A stretch of 64,000 nt of DNA from Bacillota bacterium (GCA_015059285.1 SVAS01000001.1:511738-575737); one strand, 5' to 3'; shown: positions 35,763 to 45,300, counted from the first letter of the stretch. Notes: generated by a model not told the origin, from the letters alone. Made by a program: numbers and translations.

Positions 35763-37670
35763 CTAATTAGTAAGTAATAGTCTTACTGTTTCACCTTCAT
35801 AAATTCTACTGTTCGCAATCGGAGACTGATAAGCTATCTTATCTCCGCTACCAGAAAACTCTACTTTAAAACTTTTTAATTCTTTCATAGCATCATCTAC
35901 TGTTTTACCAACCACATTAGGAATAACAGCATATTTTCTATCTAAATAATTATAATTTTTTTCAACTCCATCTTTTCTTTTTTTAATATTTAAACTCGTT
36001 ATAGAATCCATTAATACTTGTCTTGCAATTGGTGCTGCTACAGTACCTCCATATTGCGTTACTCCTTTAGCATTATCTATAGCAATATATACTACCACTT
36101 CTGGATTATCAGCAGGAGCAAAGCCAATAAATGAAACAATATAATTACCAACCATATAATGTCCATTTTCAACTTTTTGAGCAGTTCCTGTTTTACCACC
36201 TACTCGATATCCATCAATATAAGCAGGTCTTCCTGTACCTAAAGATACTACGTTTTCTAAAGTAGCTCTTACCATACTACTAGTCTCTTCACTAATAACT
36301 TTTCTAACAACTGTGGGTTTATTTTCTTTTATAACGGCATTAGTCTCTGGTTCATTTAAACTTTTAACAATATATGGCTTATATAAAATACCACCATTAA
36401 TAGCCGCACTTACTGCTGTTATCTGTTGAATTGGAGTAACACTTACACCTTGACCAAAAGCTGTTGTCGCAAGTTCTACAGGTCCTACATTATCTAAATT
36501 GAAAAGTATCCCTGTTCCTTCCCCGTTTAAATCTACTCCTGTTTTTTTTCCAAAACCAAATTTATTAATATAATCAAAAAGTTTTTCTTTTCCTAATCTT
36601 TGTCCTAAAATTACAAAACCTGGATTACATGAATTTTGAACGACTTCCATAAATGTTTGACTACCATGTCCACCTGCTTTCCAACATTTAATTCTAGCAT
36701 TTTCAACTGTAATACTTCCTGAATCATGATAATGTTCTTCATTTAAATCAACTAACTTTTCTTCAAGAGAAGAAGCTAAAGTAATTATTTTAAAAGTAGA
36801 ACCTGGTTCATAAGTCATCCAAACAGGAAGATTACGATTTATTTCTTCAGTCGTATAACTTTGATAATTAGAAGGAGAAAAATTAGGCCTTGAAGAAATT
36901 GCTAATATTTCACCACTATTAGGGTCCATTACAATTCCTAAAGCTTGATCTGGGTTATATTTTGATATCGCGTTATCAAGTTCTCTTTCTAATGATGCTT
37001 GTATTTCATAATTAACAGTTAATGTAACGTTAATACCATTTTGTGGTTCTTCATAGATTTCATTTAATTTAAGTCTATTACCTTTCGCATCAGAAAAATA
37101 TTTAATAGCACCAAACTCACCTGTTAAATAACCATTATACATAAGTTCTAAGCCACTTAATCCTTGATTATCGATACCAACAAAACCTAAAGTATGCGAC
37201 ATAAAAGTATCATATGGATAATATCTTTTAGCTTCTTTAACTAAATAAACACCTTCTATTTTTAAATTATTTATCTTATCCGCAATTTCATAACTAAGTC
37301 TTCTTCCTTCGGGATGAACTCTTTCAATTGAAGTTTTTTTACTAACATGACTATACATTTCATCATAACTAACACCTAATATTTCACTTAGTTTTTTAGA
37401 AGTATCCTCTTTATCTTTTATTTGATTAGGTATCAAAACAAGTGATGTTGTTGTTATATTATCCGCTAAAACTACTCCATTTCTATCTGTAATAAGCCCT
37501 CTATCTGCTTCTATAGGTAAATTTCTACTCCACAAATTAGAAGCATAATCATTTAATCTATCATAATCAATAACTTGAATATAAAAAACTTTACATGTAA
37601 TTAAAACAAATAAAAAAATTATTACTAATAAAACGATTTTAATACGAGCATGAATATTTTTAAAAAACAT
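35763..37670 (-). CDS. Class B penicillin-binding protein with PASTA domain (SpoVD/PBP2X type)
   Basis: A 635-aa transpeptidase. The start is the ATG at 37670 after AGGTGATACC; the frame extends upstream without a ribosome site. A short cytoplasmic end and one span (RIKIVLLVIIFLFVLITCKV) lead to the dimerisation domain. The catalytic SxxK is Ser291-Thr-Phe-Lys294 (EPGSTFK), with QNSCNPGF as SxN and GGKTGTAQ as KTG. A single PASTA domain fills the last 60 residues (IPNVVGKTVDDAMKELKSF). It leads the PBP-mraY-ftsW operon and is the likely partner of the SEDS protein. Confidence 0.92.
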   Translation of the reverse strand: MFFKNIHARIKIVLLVIIFLFVLITCKVFYIQVIDYDRLNDYASNLWSRNLPIEADRGLITDRNGVVLADNITTTSLVLIPNQIKDKEDTSKKLSEILGVSYDEMYSHVSKKTSIERVHPEGRRLSYEIADKINNLKIEGVYLVKEAKRYYPYDTFMSHTLGFVGIDNQGLSGLELMYNGYLTGEFGAIKYFSDAKGNRLKLNEIYEEPQNGINVTLTVNYEIQASLERELDNAISKYNPDQALGIVMDPNSGEILAISSRPNFSPSNYQSYTTEEINRNLPVWMTYEPGSTFKIITLASSLEEKLVDLNEEHYHDSGSITVENARIKCWKAGGHGSQTFMEVVQNSCNPGFVILGQRLGKEKLFDYINKFGFGKKTGVDLNGEGTGILFNLDNVGPVELATTAFGQGVSVTPIQQITAVSAAINGGILYKPYIVKSLNEPETNAVIKENKPTVVRKVISEETSSMVRATLENVVSLGTGRPAYIDGYRVGGKTGTAQKVENGHYMVGNYIVSFIGFAPADNPEVVVYIAIDNAKGVTQYGGTVAAPIARQVLMDSITSLNIKKRKDGVEKNYNYLDRKYAVIPNVVGKTVDDAMKELKSFKVEFSGSGDKIAYQSPIANSRIYEGETVRLLLTN

Positions 37671-37766
37671 GGTATCACCTATAAAATTATATGAAAAAAA
37701 AGACAAGTTATTAATTTTTATACCCATAATATAACTAAAAGTTATGACTGTATAAATTTTTGATAT

Positions 37767-37795
37767 TTGATTATTCACAGAATGTCAAATATAAT
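37767..37795 (+). promoter_or_regulatory. Promoter of the kinase-GNAT operon
   Basis: TTGATT, a 17-bp spacer and TATAAT. The predicted transcript start (about 37802) is only a few bases before AAGGAGG, so the leader is about 15 bases. Confidence 0.82.
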
Positions 37796-37816
37796 AAAAT
37801 TAGAAGGAGGTAGAAC

Positions 37817-39115
37817 CTGAATAAATATGCTGTTTTAAAGTTTGGGGGGCACGCTTTAATTCAAAAAGAAGGTTTAAATAATTTAATAAATAATATTAAA
37901 TATTTAATTAAAAATAACTATAAAGTCGCAATCGTTCACGGTGGAACACCATCTGTTAACGAAAAATTAAAAGAATATAACATTAAATCAGAATTTATTA
38001 ATGGATACCGAGTTACTACTAAAGAAATAATGAAGGTTGTTGAAGAAGCTATTTTAGGAAAAGAAGTTTTAGAAATTGTTAAAACATTAAACAAGCATGA
38101 ATTAAATACAATTAGTTTAAATGGTATAGATGGACATTTAATAAAATGCAAAAAAGCTATACTAGATGAAAATATTGATTACGGATATGTTGGTGAAATT
38201 GTTAATATTAATAGTACTTTACTAAAAACACTTTTAAATAATGATATTATTCCAGTTATTTCACCTATTGGTTGTGATGATTTAGGTAATAGTTATAATT
38301 TAAATTCTGATTATCTAGCCAGCAAAGTAGCGCTTAGTATTAAAGCTGACTTTTTATTTATGATTACTAATATTGATGGCATTTATAAAGACTTAAATGA
38401 TAAAAATAGTAGAATTAGTATTCTTGATGAAAAAATATCAAAACAATTAATTTCAGATGATATTATAAAACCAACCATGGCTACTAAAGTTAATGCTTGT
38501 TTAGAATACTCAAAAAAATCAAATGCAATTTCTTATATTATTGATAGTAATCAAAAAATAGATTATGACTTATTTAACACATTAAATCACGGAACTAAAA
38601 TTCTTGGTGAAAAACAAGACTTTGAAATAAGACTTGCTCAAAAAGAAGATATAAAAGAAATATTAAAAATTATGCAAACATCTTTCCATAAGTATCAAGA
38701 CCATATTGATTACCACATCGCACCACTTTCAGAAACTTACGAAGATATTTTAAAAGATTTAGATAATAAATGGGTATTTGTACTAACTAAAGAAAACAAA
38801 CTAATAGGTACTATTAGACTTAAACAAATGGACTTTTCTTTAGGACGTTTATCTAGATTATGTGTTTTAGATGAATATCAAAAACTAGGTTTAGGTTCTA
38901 TTTTACTTAAATATGCTGAAAAATATGCAAGCTATAAAGGATTTAGTAAAATTGGTTTAACTACTTTAGAAGATGCTGAATACCTAAATAAATTTTATGA
39001 AAAAAACAATTATATAAAATATGCAACTGGAGATAAAAGAGGATACACAAGAGCTTTAGTAGTAAAAGACTTAGGTAATAATCTTAACGATATTGATCCT
39101 AATTTATTTTTATAG
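37817..39115 (+). CDS. Amino-acid kinase (acetylglutamate kinase-like) fused to GNAT acetyltransferase, probable CTG start
   Basis: A 432-aa protein. Residues 1-260 are an ArgB-type kinase: KFGGHAL, VHGGTPSVNE, NGYRVTT, GYVGEIVNIN, NITNIDGIYKD-like DFLFMITNIDGIYKD, then PTMATKVNACLEYS. Residues 265-432 are a GNAT domain with the acetyl-CoA loop LDEYQKLGLGSILL. ArgB-GNAT fusions can both make and phosphorylate N-acetylglutamate, but no other arginine gene is near. The only start that keeps KFGG is CTG at 37817, 6 bases after AAGGAGG; a stop (TAG, 37811) lies two codons upstream and the first in-frame ATG is at 38030, inside the domain. It is first in a three-gene operon. Confidence 0.82.
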   Translation: MNKYAVLKFGGHALIQKEGLNNLINNIKYLIKNNYKVAIVHGGTPSVNEKLKEYNIKSEFINGYRVTTKEIMKVVEEAILGKEVLEIVKTLNKHELNTISLNGIDGHLIKCKKAILDENIDYGYVGEIVNINSTLLKTLLNNDIIPVISPIGCDDLGNSYNLNSDYLASKVALSIKADFLFMITNIDGIYKDLNDKNSRISILDEKISKQLISDDIIKPTMATKVNACLEYSKKSNAISYIIDSNQKIDYDLFNTLNHGTKILGEKQDFEIRLAQKEDIKEILKIMQTSFHKYQDHIDYHIAPLSETYEDILKDLDNKWVFVLTKENKLIGTIRLKQMDFSLGRLSRLCVLDEYQKLGLGSILLKYAEKYASYKGFSKIGLTTLEDAEYLNKFYEKNNYIKYATGDKRGYTRALVVKDLGNNLNDIDPNLFL

Positions 39116-39123
39116 GAGGTATT

Positions 39124-40107
39124 ATGAACGAAATCAATCAAGTTATTATCTTTTTAGATAAATATATTGAAATAAAAAAACTAGATCGTTTAATTAAGCA
39201 AATAAATGAAAACGAAATTAATAATATAATTTTAATTGGAAATACTGATAATATGTCAAAAAAATATAAAAAACATAAACTTATTAGTTCTAATAAAAAG
39301 AAGGAATTAGAGTTAATGAAAGAAGCTTTAAATTATATTGATGGACCATTTGTTTCATTTAATAGTAATATGGTTTTAGAAAATGATTTAGTCAAATACG
39401 TATTAGGTTCGGATTTTGAAAATAAAAATGTTTTTTTTACAACAAAAAATATAAATAGTAACTTATATATTAAAGCAACCAAATATGGTCATATTACTAG
39501 TATTAAAAAACATAAAAGTAAAAGGCACTTATTTAGTAATATATTAAGAATACATGATACAAACAAGTTTAAAGAAGTTTTAAGTAATTTAGAAAATAAT
39601 TATTTAGATATCATTACCAAACTTGATTTTGAAGAAGCTAGTATAGAATATTTTTATTACTCTAATGATAAAATTAAAGCTATTAATATTAAAAAGATTG
39701 ACTTTAAAAAGAAACTTACTAATATTACTTTAATAGATATCAATACATTAAAACCAATAGAAGATCACGATAAAAATCGCGCTGATAAATTAAAAAATAA
39801 AATTTTAGAAGATAAATATTGGACAGTACCAATTATTGTTGAAAATAAAAATCATATGATTTTAGATGGACACCATAGATTTGAAGTATCTAAAAAATTA
39901 AACCTTAAATATATACCAGCTATTTTAGTTAATTATAATGATGTAAAAGTTTGGTCATTAAGAAATGAAATTAAAATATCTGTTAAAAACGTTTCAAAAA
40001 AAGTTAATAAGAAAAAACAAATTTATCCATATAAAACTGTTAAGCATAAATACGAGTTTACTATTCCTAATGTTAATTACAGTTTAAGCGAGCTAAAGTA
40101 TGATTAA
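39124..40107 (+). CDS. Nucleotidyltransferase-like domain fused to SerK/ParB-like kinase domain
   Basis: A 327-aa two-domain protein with GGAGG before the ATG. Residues 1-195 have the outline of a sugar-nucleotide/cytidylyl transferase fold (KLDRLIKQINENEINNIILI, then DGPFVSFNSNMVLEND), but the Gly-rich signature GxGTR is missing. Residues 200-290 match the ParB/SbnI/SerK domain: LKPIEDHDKNRADKLKNKI, WTVPIIVENKN and ILDGHHRFEVSKKLNL, in which DGHHR is the key motif of free-serine kinases. A basic tail follows. The fusion suggests phosphorylation and nucleotidyl transfer on one small substrate, which is inference. It overlaps the next gene by 8 bases. Confidence 0.65.
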   Translation: MNEINQVIIFLDKYIEIKKLDRLIKQINENEINNIILIGNTDNMSKKYKKHKLISSNKKKELELMKEALNYIDGPFVSFNSNMVLENDLVKYVLGSDFENKNVFFTTKNINSNLYIKATKYGHITSIKKHKSKRHLFSNILRIHDTNKFKEVLSNLENNYLDIITKLDFEEASIEYFYYSNDKIKAINIKKIDFKKKLTNITLIDINTLKPIEDHDKNRADKLKNKILEDKYWTVPIIVENKNHMILDGHHRFEVSKKLNLKYIPAILVNYNDVKVWSLRNEIKISVKNVSKKVNKKKQIYPYKTVKHKYEFTIPNVNYSLSELKYD

Positions 40108-41299
40108 TATTAGAACAATTACTTATAACTTACCAAAGAAATTTGGAAAAATTGAATTTGATATTATGGATAAATGCATTAATGAATGGAATAAAAATAA
40201 ATATTTAATCAGAACAACCAGAATAAGTACAGTACCAATTAACACTATACCTAAAGATAATTATTATGATCCTTTAGAAGAATTTTGTGATAATCATAAT
40301 ATTAATTGGTATAGTATTCCTGTTAATTTAAACTCTAAAAAACAAAATGAATTAATTGATTTTTCTTATAATATGATTAAAACTCGTGAAAAAGTATTTA
40401 TTAATATTGATGGCGCAAAAGATTCTAATATGTATTTTGATGTAATTGATAAATATATTGATTTAATGAATAAAGTCGCACATATAAGTGAAAATGGGAA
40501 AGATAACTTTAGATTAGGGCTTTCAATAAACACAATTGAAGATGAACCTTTTTTTCCATTTGCAAAATCTTCTGGAATTTTTTCTTTTACTATTGGTTTA
40601 GAGTTAACTCAAGAAATAAATAAAATTATAGATGAAAATTCAAATTGTAACTTTGAAGAGTTAAGGAAAAAGATTATCACAAAAATCGATAAACAAATAA
40701 CTGAGATAGAAAAGTATGCTGAAAAGGTTTCTAGAAAATATCATATTCAATTTAAAGGATTTGATTTCTCTTTAGCGCCTTATATGGAAGAAAATGGTAG
40801 TATTATAGAACTAATTGAAAAACTTGGTATCAAAGTTTTTGATGGACCTGGTATTATGTTTGTGACTTCTTTTTTAACAAACATCTTAAAATCATTTGGA
40901 AATAAACATAAAAAAATAGGTTTTAGTGGTGTTATGTATTCTTTATTAGAAGATTATAAATTATGTGAAATAAATAATAATAAAGCAATATATTTAGAAG
41001 ACTTAATTAAACTATCCACTATGTGTGGTTGTGGTATTGATATGATACCAATTAAAGATAGTGTCTCTAAAGAAGTATTGAAATCATATATATTAGATAT
41101 AGCTGCTATATCTTGTAGATTAGAAAAACCCTTAGGAGTAAGATTTTTACCAATTCCTAATAATCCTGAATATACTAGTTTAAATGAATTTTCAAACTTT
41201 ATAACTAACACAAAACTTGTTAAATTAAATAAAAATACACTAATTACCAATGGTATTAAAGAATTTAAATTTTTAGACATAAATAAGACAGTGTTATAA
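40100..41299 (+). CDS. DUF711 (UPF0210) family protein
   Basis: A 399-aa protein starting 8 bases before the end of the preceding gene. MINIRTITYNLPK, IRTTRISTVP, FFPFAKSSGIFSFTIGLE, FKGFDFSLAP and GFSGVMYSLLED agree with the DUF711 family, whose fold is related to glycyl-radical enzymes but without proven activity. Related proteins usually accompany an ACT-domain protein; here it accompanies amino-acid kinase and SerK-like enzymes. Length is a little under the common 450 aa. Its stop codon lies inside a palindrome shared with the LysR gene. Confidence 0.8.
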   Translation: MINIRTITYNLPKKFGKIEFDIMDKCINEWNKNKYLIRTTRISTVPINTIPKDNYYDPLEEFCDNHNINWYSIPVNLNSKKQNELIDFSYNMIKTREKVFINIDGAKDSNMYFDVIDKYIDLMNKVAHISENGKDNFRLGLSINTIEDEPFFPFAKSSGIFSFTIGLELTQEINKIIDENSNCNFEELRKKIITKIDKQITEIEKYAEKVSRKYHIQFKGFDFSLAPYMEENGSIIELIEKLGIKVFDGPGIMFVTSFLTNILKSFGNKHKKIGFSGVMYSLLEDYKLCEINNNKAIYLEDLIKLSTMCGCGIDMIPIKDSVSKEVLKSYILDIAAISCRLEKPLGVRFLPIPNNPEYTSLNEFSNFITNTKLVKLNKNTLITNGIKEFKFLDINKTVL

Positions 41300-41307
41300 C
41301 ACTGTCT
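41286..41307. terminator. Perfect palindrome ending both the DUF711 and LysR genes
   Basis: AGACAGTGTTATAACACTGTCT is an uninterrupted 11-bp inverted repeat (22 bases; arms AGACAGTGTTA / TAACACTGTCT) followed by TTTTC on the plus strand. The two convergent stop codons overlap within it. Confidence 0.8.
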
Positions 41308-42199
41308 TTTCTATACTCTTATTTAATTCATCAATTAATTCTTTTAACATGTGATAATTAGATGTATTTTTTCTACATACATACCCTATTGTTCTTTTAG
41401 GTAGAGCATAATCAGTCTTTATTTCAACTAATTTACCATTTTTCAAATCATCAATTACAAATTCCTTAGTAACTAAACCTATACCTAAATTCATATTAAC
41501 ATATTCTTCTATTAACCAATGATTAGATAGTTCATATTTAGGTATAAACTTTAAAGATTTTTCTTTAAATAATTGTTCTATATTTTTTCTAGCAACAGAA
41601 CTTCCTGTTTTACAAATAATAGGATAATTATTTAATTCTAATATATTAATTTGTTCAGGAAATTTATCTTTTAATTCTTTACTAACAACAAAAATATCTT
41701 GAACTTCATAACTTTTTTCTACAACTAAATCATTTAATTCGTCTTTAACATTTTTTAAATTAAGAAAAACTAAATCTGTTCTACCTTCTCTTAATCTTTG
41801 AATAGCTTCATAATAAGAATATGTACCTATTTCAAACTTAACATTAGGATATTTTGTATTAAATTTAGATAATGCTTTTAATAAAAAAACTTTTATAGTT
41901 GAATAACCAGCTACTATTCTGATTTCACATTCATCTTCCTTTTTAGTAAAAGTCGTTTCAGTTTTTAAAAATTTTTCAACTGGTTCTTTTATTTCATTAT
42001 ATAATTTACTGCCATCACTAGTTAGCTCAATTCCTTTAGTTTTTCTAATAATCAAAGTTTTACCAATACTACTTTCTAAATTTTTAATATGTTTGGTAAT
42101 AGCCGGCTGACTAACATATAAAAATTGAGCAGCTTTTGTAATACTTTTAAACTCACACACATAATAAAATACTTTATATAAATCAAAACTAATGTTCAT
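41294..42199 (-). CDS. LysR-type transcriptional regulator
   Basis: A 301-aa regulator. The N-terminal winged helix-turn-helix reads ITKAAQFLYVSQPAITKHIK with the typical LESSIGKTLIIRKTKGIEL wing. The effector-binding domain follows from about residue 88. The ATG follows GGAGTAAGTT. It faces the three-gene operon and lies downstream of asnB, so either neighbour could be its target. LysR regulators normally act on divergent genes, and no gene is divergent here, so the target is open. Confidence 0.9.
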   Translation of the reverse strand: MNISFDLYKVFYYVCEFKSITKAAQFLYVSQPAITKHIKNLESSIGKTLIIRKTKGIELTSDGSKLYNEIKEPVEKFLKTETTFTKKEDECEIRIVAGYSTIKVFLLKALSKFNTKYPNVKFEIGTYSYYEAIQRLREGRTDLVFLNLKNVKDELNDLVVEKSYEVQDIFVVSKELKDKFPEQINILELNNYPIICKTGSSVARKNIEQLFKEKSLKFIPKYELSNHWLIEEYVNMNLGIGLVTKEFVIDDLKNGKLVEIKTDYALPKRTIGYVCRKNTSNYHMLKELIDELNKSIEKTVL

Positions 42200-42221
42200 A
42201 ACTTACTCCATTTCTACACAC

Positions 42222-42243
42222 AAAAGACAAGTTTAACTTGTCT
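42222..42243 (-). terminator. asnB terminator or attenuator
   Basis: On the minus strand AGACAAGT / ACTTGTCT with a 3-4 base loop and a short TTTTG run overlaps the asnB stop. The weak T-run may let some transcripts reach the LysR gene. Confidence 0.6.
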
Positions 42244-44068
42244 AATTCATTTCAATAAAATATTTTTTATACCACACAAGAAACGAAAAAATAGTGTATA
42301 CTTTTCTAGCTGTATTTCTAACATTATGATAGTGGTCATCTAATAATTTTAGAATATCTTCTTGATTAAAAAATTCTTTAGCGTATTTACTTTCAAATAC
42401 TTCTTTTACTATATTATAATACTTTTCTTCTTTTAACCAAATTGCAAAAGGAACAGGAAATCCTTTTTTCTTACGTTTAGCCCATTCTAAAGGAACAGTT
42501 TTTTCTGAAGCTTTTCTAAGAGCATACTTAGTTAATTTATTTTTAATTTTATATTTAGTAGGAATAGTACTACTATTTTTAAATACTTCCTTATCTAAAA
42601 ATGGTACTCTAAGTTCTAAAGAATGTGCCATAGTCATTTTATCGGCTTTAAGTAAAATATCATTTGGAAGCCATAAATTCATGTCAAGATATTGCATTTT
42701 TGTAACTTCATCTTTATCTTTAACTTCATCAAGAATAGGTTTTGTTATATCTTTAAAAGTTAAATCTGATTTATACTGTTTATTAAGTATATCATTAGCT
42801 TCTAAATCATCAAAAATAAATGCTTGTCCAATATAGTAATCTTCTAATTTAGAGCCACCTTTTTCTAAGAAACCTTTTCCCTTAAAATATTTTTTATCTT
42901 TAATCATATCTTTAATTTTTTTACGTAAACTAAAAGGTAGTTTTTGATATAGTTTAAACATATTAGACCTATAATAAGCTTCATAACCGCCATATAACTC
43001 ATCCGCACCTTCTCCAGATAAAACTACTGTTACATCTTTAACCGCAAGTTTAGAAAGAAAGAAAAGAGGTACTGCTGAAAGATTAGCATGTGGTTCATCT
43101 GAATAATATTGAACTTGTTCAATTGCTTCAAAAAACTCATCCGCATTTATTAACTTTCTTTTATTTTGAATTTTCAATAAATCTGATAACTCTTTCGCAT
43201 AATTAGTTTCATTAAATTTATCATAATCAAAACCAACAGAGAATGTTTCATTTGGTTTTAAAACAGAAACAACATAACTAGAATCAATTCCACCTGATAA
43301 GAAAGCTCCTACTTTTACATCGCTTATTTTATGATATGTGATAGAAGAATGAATATCTTTATCAATCATATCAATAATTTCTTTTTCACTTCTTTTTTTA
43401 TCATTAAAATCATATGTAAAATACTTTTCTATTTCAAGTTTACCTTCTTTATAAATAAAATAATGACCTGGTTTCAATCGATATACATCTTTAAAGAAAG
43501 TTTCTTCTAAAACAGGATATTGAAATGTCAAATAAGGTTTTAAAGCTTCCTTATTCATTTCTTTTTTAAAATCTGGATGTTTTAACAAACTTTTGATTTC
43601 TGAAGAAAACATAAAAGTACCATTCATATTTGTGTAATAAAAAGGTTTTATTCCAAAATGATCTCTAGCTCCAAATAATTGTTTTTTATTTTTATCCCAA
43701 ATAACAAATGCAAACATACCTCTAAGATGTTTTAAAATATCTACACCATATTCTTCATAACCATGAAGAATAACTTCTGTATCAGTATTATTTTTAAATG
43801 TATGTTTTTTCTCTAACTTTTTTCTAATTTCAAAAAAATTATATATTTCTCCATTAAATATAATAACTATACTTTCATCTTCGTTTGTCATTGGCTGACG
43901 ACCATTTTTTAAATCAATAATAGAAAGACGACGAAAAGCTAGAGAAACATCTTCATCTATATAATAACTTTCATCATCTGGTCCACGATGAATAATCATA
44001 TCATTCATAGCTTTAATAACATCTTGTTTTTTTTCTTTCTTATTTATGTAACCTACAAATCCACACAT
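42242..44068 (-). CDS. asnB: Glutamine-dependent asparagine synthetase / amidotransferase
   Basis: A 608-aa enzyme with an N-terminal class II glutaminase (Cys2 in MCGFVGYI; RGPDDE; NGEIYN) and a C-terminal ATP-pyrophosphatase domain (LSGGIDSSYV, GEGADELYGGY). It makes asparagine or amidates a related carboxyl group. It is the third gene of an operon with an alanine-racemase-like and an ATP-grasp ligase gene, separated by only 10 bases from the latter. In lactococci and in Bacillus and Clostridioides, AsnB/AsnH paralogues amidate peptidoglycan, so a wall role is plausible here. Confidence 0.88.
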   Translation of the reverse strand: MCGFVGYINKKEKKQDVIKAMNDMIIHRGPDDESYYIDEDVSLAFRRLSIIDLKNGRQPMTNEDESIVIIFNGEIYNFFEIRKKLEKKHTFKNNTDTEVILHGYEEYGVDILKHLRGMFAFVIWDKNKKQLFGARDHFGIKPFYYTNMNGTFMFSSEIKSLLKHPDFKKEMNKEALKPYLTFQYPVLEETFFKDVYRLKPGHYFIYKEGKLEIEKYFTYDFNDKKRSEKEIIDMIDKDIHSSITYHKISDVKVGAFLSGGIDSSYVVSVLKPNETFSVGFDYDKFNETNYAKELSDLLKIQNKRKLINADEFFEAIEQVQYYSDEPHANLSAVPLFFLSKLAVKDVTVVLSGEGADELYGGYEAYYRSNMFKLYQKLPFSLRKKIKDMIKDKKYFKGKGFLEKGGSKLEDYYIGQAFIFDDLEANDILNKQYKSDLTFKDITKPILDEVKDKDEVTKMQYLDMNLWLPNDILLKADKMTMAHSLELRVPFLDKEVFKNSSTIPTKYKIKNKLTKYALRKASEKTVPLEWAKRKKKGFPVPFAIWLKEEKYYNIVKEVFESKYAKEFFNQEDILKLLDDHYHNVRNTARKVYTIFSFLVWYKKYFIEMN

Positions 44069-44078
44069 AATCTCACCT

Positions 44079-45296
44079 CTACCAAGTATTTTCTTTGTAT
44101 TTTTTCATATAATTATAATCTCTTAAAAATAACCATAATCTTCTTTTTAAGTTTTTATCTTTTTTATAACGCAAAGGTCTTACAAACTTACCTTCTTTAA
44201 TTAACTTAAATATTTCTTTTTTAATTTTTGCATTTTCTACATACTTTTTAATAACTTTTTTAGGTACAAAAGATAAAACCATTTTATCTTCAATTAATTT
44301 AAACTTATGAGTTTTATTATATATTAAATCATCTATTAAATATTTGGCTAAATTATATCCACAAGCAGTAAGATAATAACTACTTCTAGCTTGTCTTGGA
44401 TTAATTTCAAATACCTTAAACTTTTGATCTCTAGTATCATATTTCAAATCAAATTCCGCAATACCTGTATAACCAATATCACTTAAGAATTTCTTTAGTT
44501 TATCTTTAATAAGATTTGTATTTTTAAACTCATTAAAACCATTTACTAAAACTGTACAATTACCAATTCCAGTTGGAGTATGTTCCTGTAAAGCTATTTG
44601 CGCAAAAGACATAAGTTCAACTTCACCTTTAGTATTAACATATAAAATAGAATCAAAAAGTAAACTATCATCACCTGGGATATATTCTTGAATAATTAAA
44701 TTATCACTGTAGCCAGATGCTTCTATTTTTGAAACTACTTCTTTTAACTCTTCTTCACTCATTACTTTATATACTTTAGCTTGTCCCTTAAACTCATGTT
44801 CATAATAAGTAACGCCATTACCTGGTTTAATAATGATTGGATACATAAATTTGTTTATTTCATCTAAATCTAATTTATCACTATTACATTTATAAATATA
44901 TGTAAGTGGCATATCCAAATCATAACTTTTAAATTTAGTATAAAAATTATCTTTAATAAGTAAATTATTAATTATTTCTAAACTCGGATAATTAAATAAA
45001 TAATATTTACTTAAAAATTCTTTATTTTCAACAATTAATCTTACATAATGATCATTAGAAGCAACTAGTACTAGTTTATCTTCTTTATGATTTAATGCAT
45101 AAGATTTAAGTACTTGTTTAAAAGCTTCATTATCCCATAAATTAGGTTCTATTTCATAAGTTAAAATATCACTAAAACGAGTAAAATTCATTTCTTGTTT
45201 ACCAATTATATGAACTTTAATATTATATTCTTCATGAAAATTTCTAGCCATATAATAAGCATTAATATCAGTTCCTAAAATAACAACTTTAAACAT
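44079..45296 (-). CDS. ATP-grasp ligase, D-aspartate ligase-like
   Basis: A 405-aa cytoplasmic ligase. The start is the ATG at 45296 (GGAGTGATAAA, 4 bases after the alr-like gene); the frame extends upstream without a site. VVILGTDINAYYMARNFHEE at the start closely follows the opening of D-aspartate ligases (AslFm of Enterococcus faecium) that add D-Asp to the lysine of peptidoglycan precursors. ATP-grasp features are PIIIKPGNG, IIQEYIPGDDS and VFEINPRQARSS. The family assignment is from memory of the pattern. Its neighbours, a racemase and AsnB, fit a D-Asp/D-Asn bridge pathway. Confidence 0.75.
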   Translation of the reverse strand: MFKVVILGTDINAYYMARNFHEEYNIKVHIIGKQEMNFTRFSDILTYEIEPNLWDNEAFKQVLKSYALNHKEDKLVLVASNDHYVRLIVENKEFLSKYYLFNYPSLEIINNLLIKDNFYTKFKSYDLDMPLTYIYKCNSDKLDLDEINKFMYPIIIKPGNGVTYYEHEFKGQAKVYKVMSEEELKEVVSKIEASGYSDNLIIQEYIPGDDSLLFDSILYVNTKGEVELMSFAQIALQEHTPTGIGNCTVLVNGFNEFKNTNLIKDKLKKFLSDIGYTGIAEFDLKYDTRDQKFKVFEINPRQARSSYYLTACGYNLAKYLIDDLIYNKTHKFKLIEDKMVLSFVPKKVIKKYVENAKIKKEIFKLIKEGKFVRPLRYKKDKNLKRRLWLFLRDYNYMKKYKENTW

Positions 45297-45300
45297 TTTA

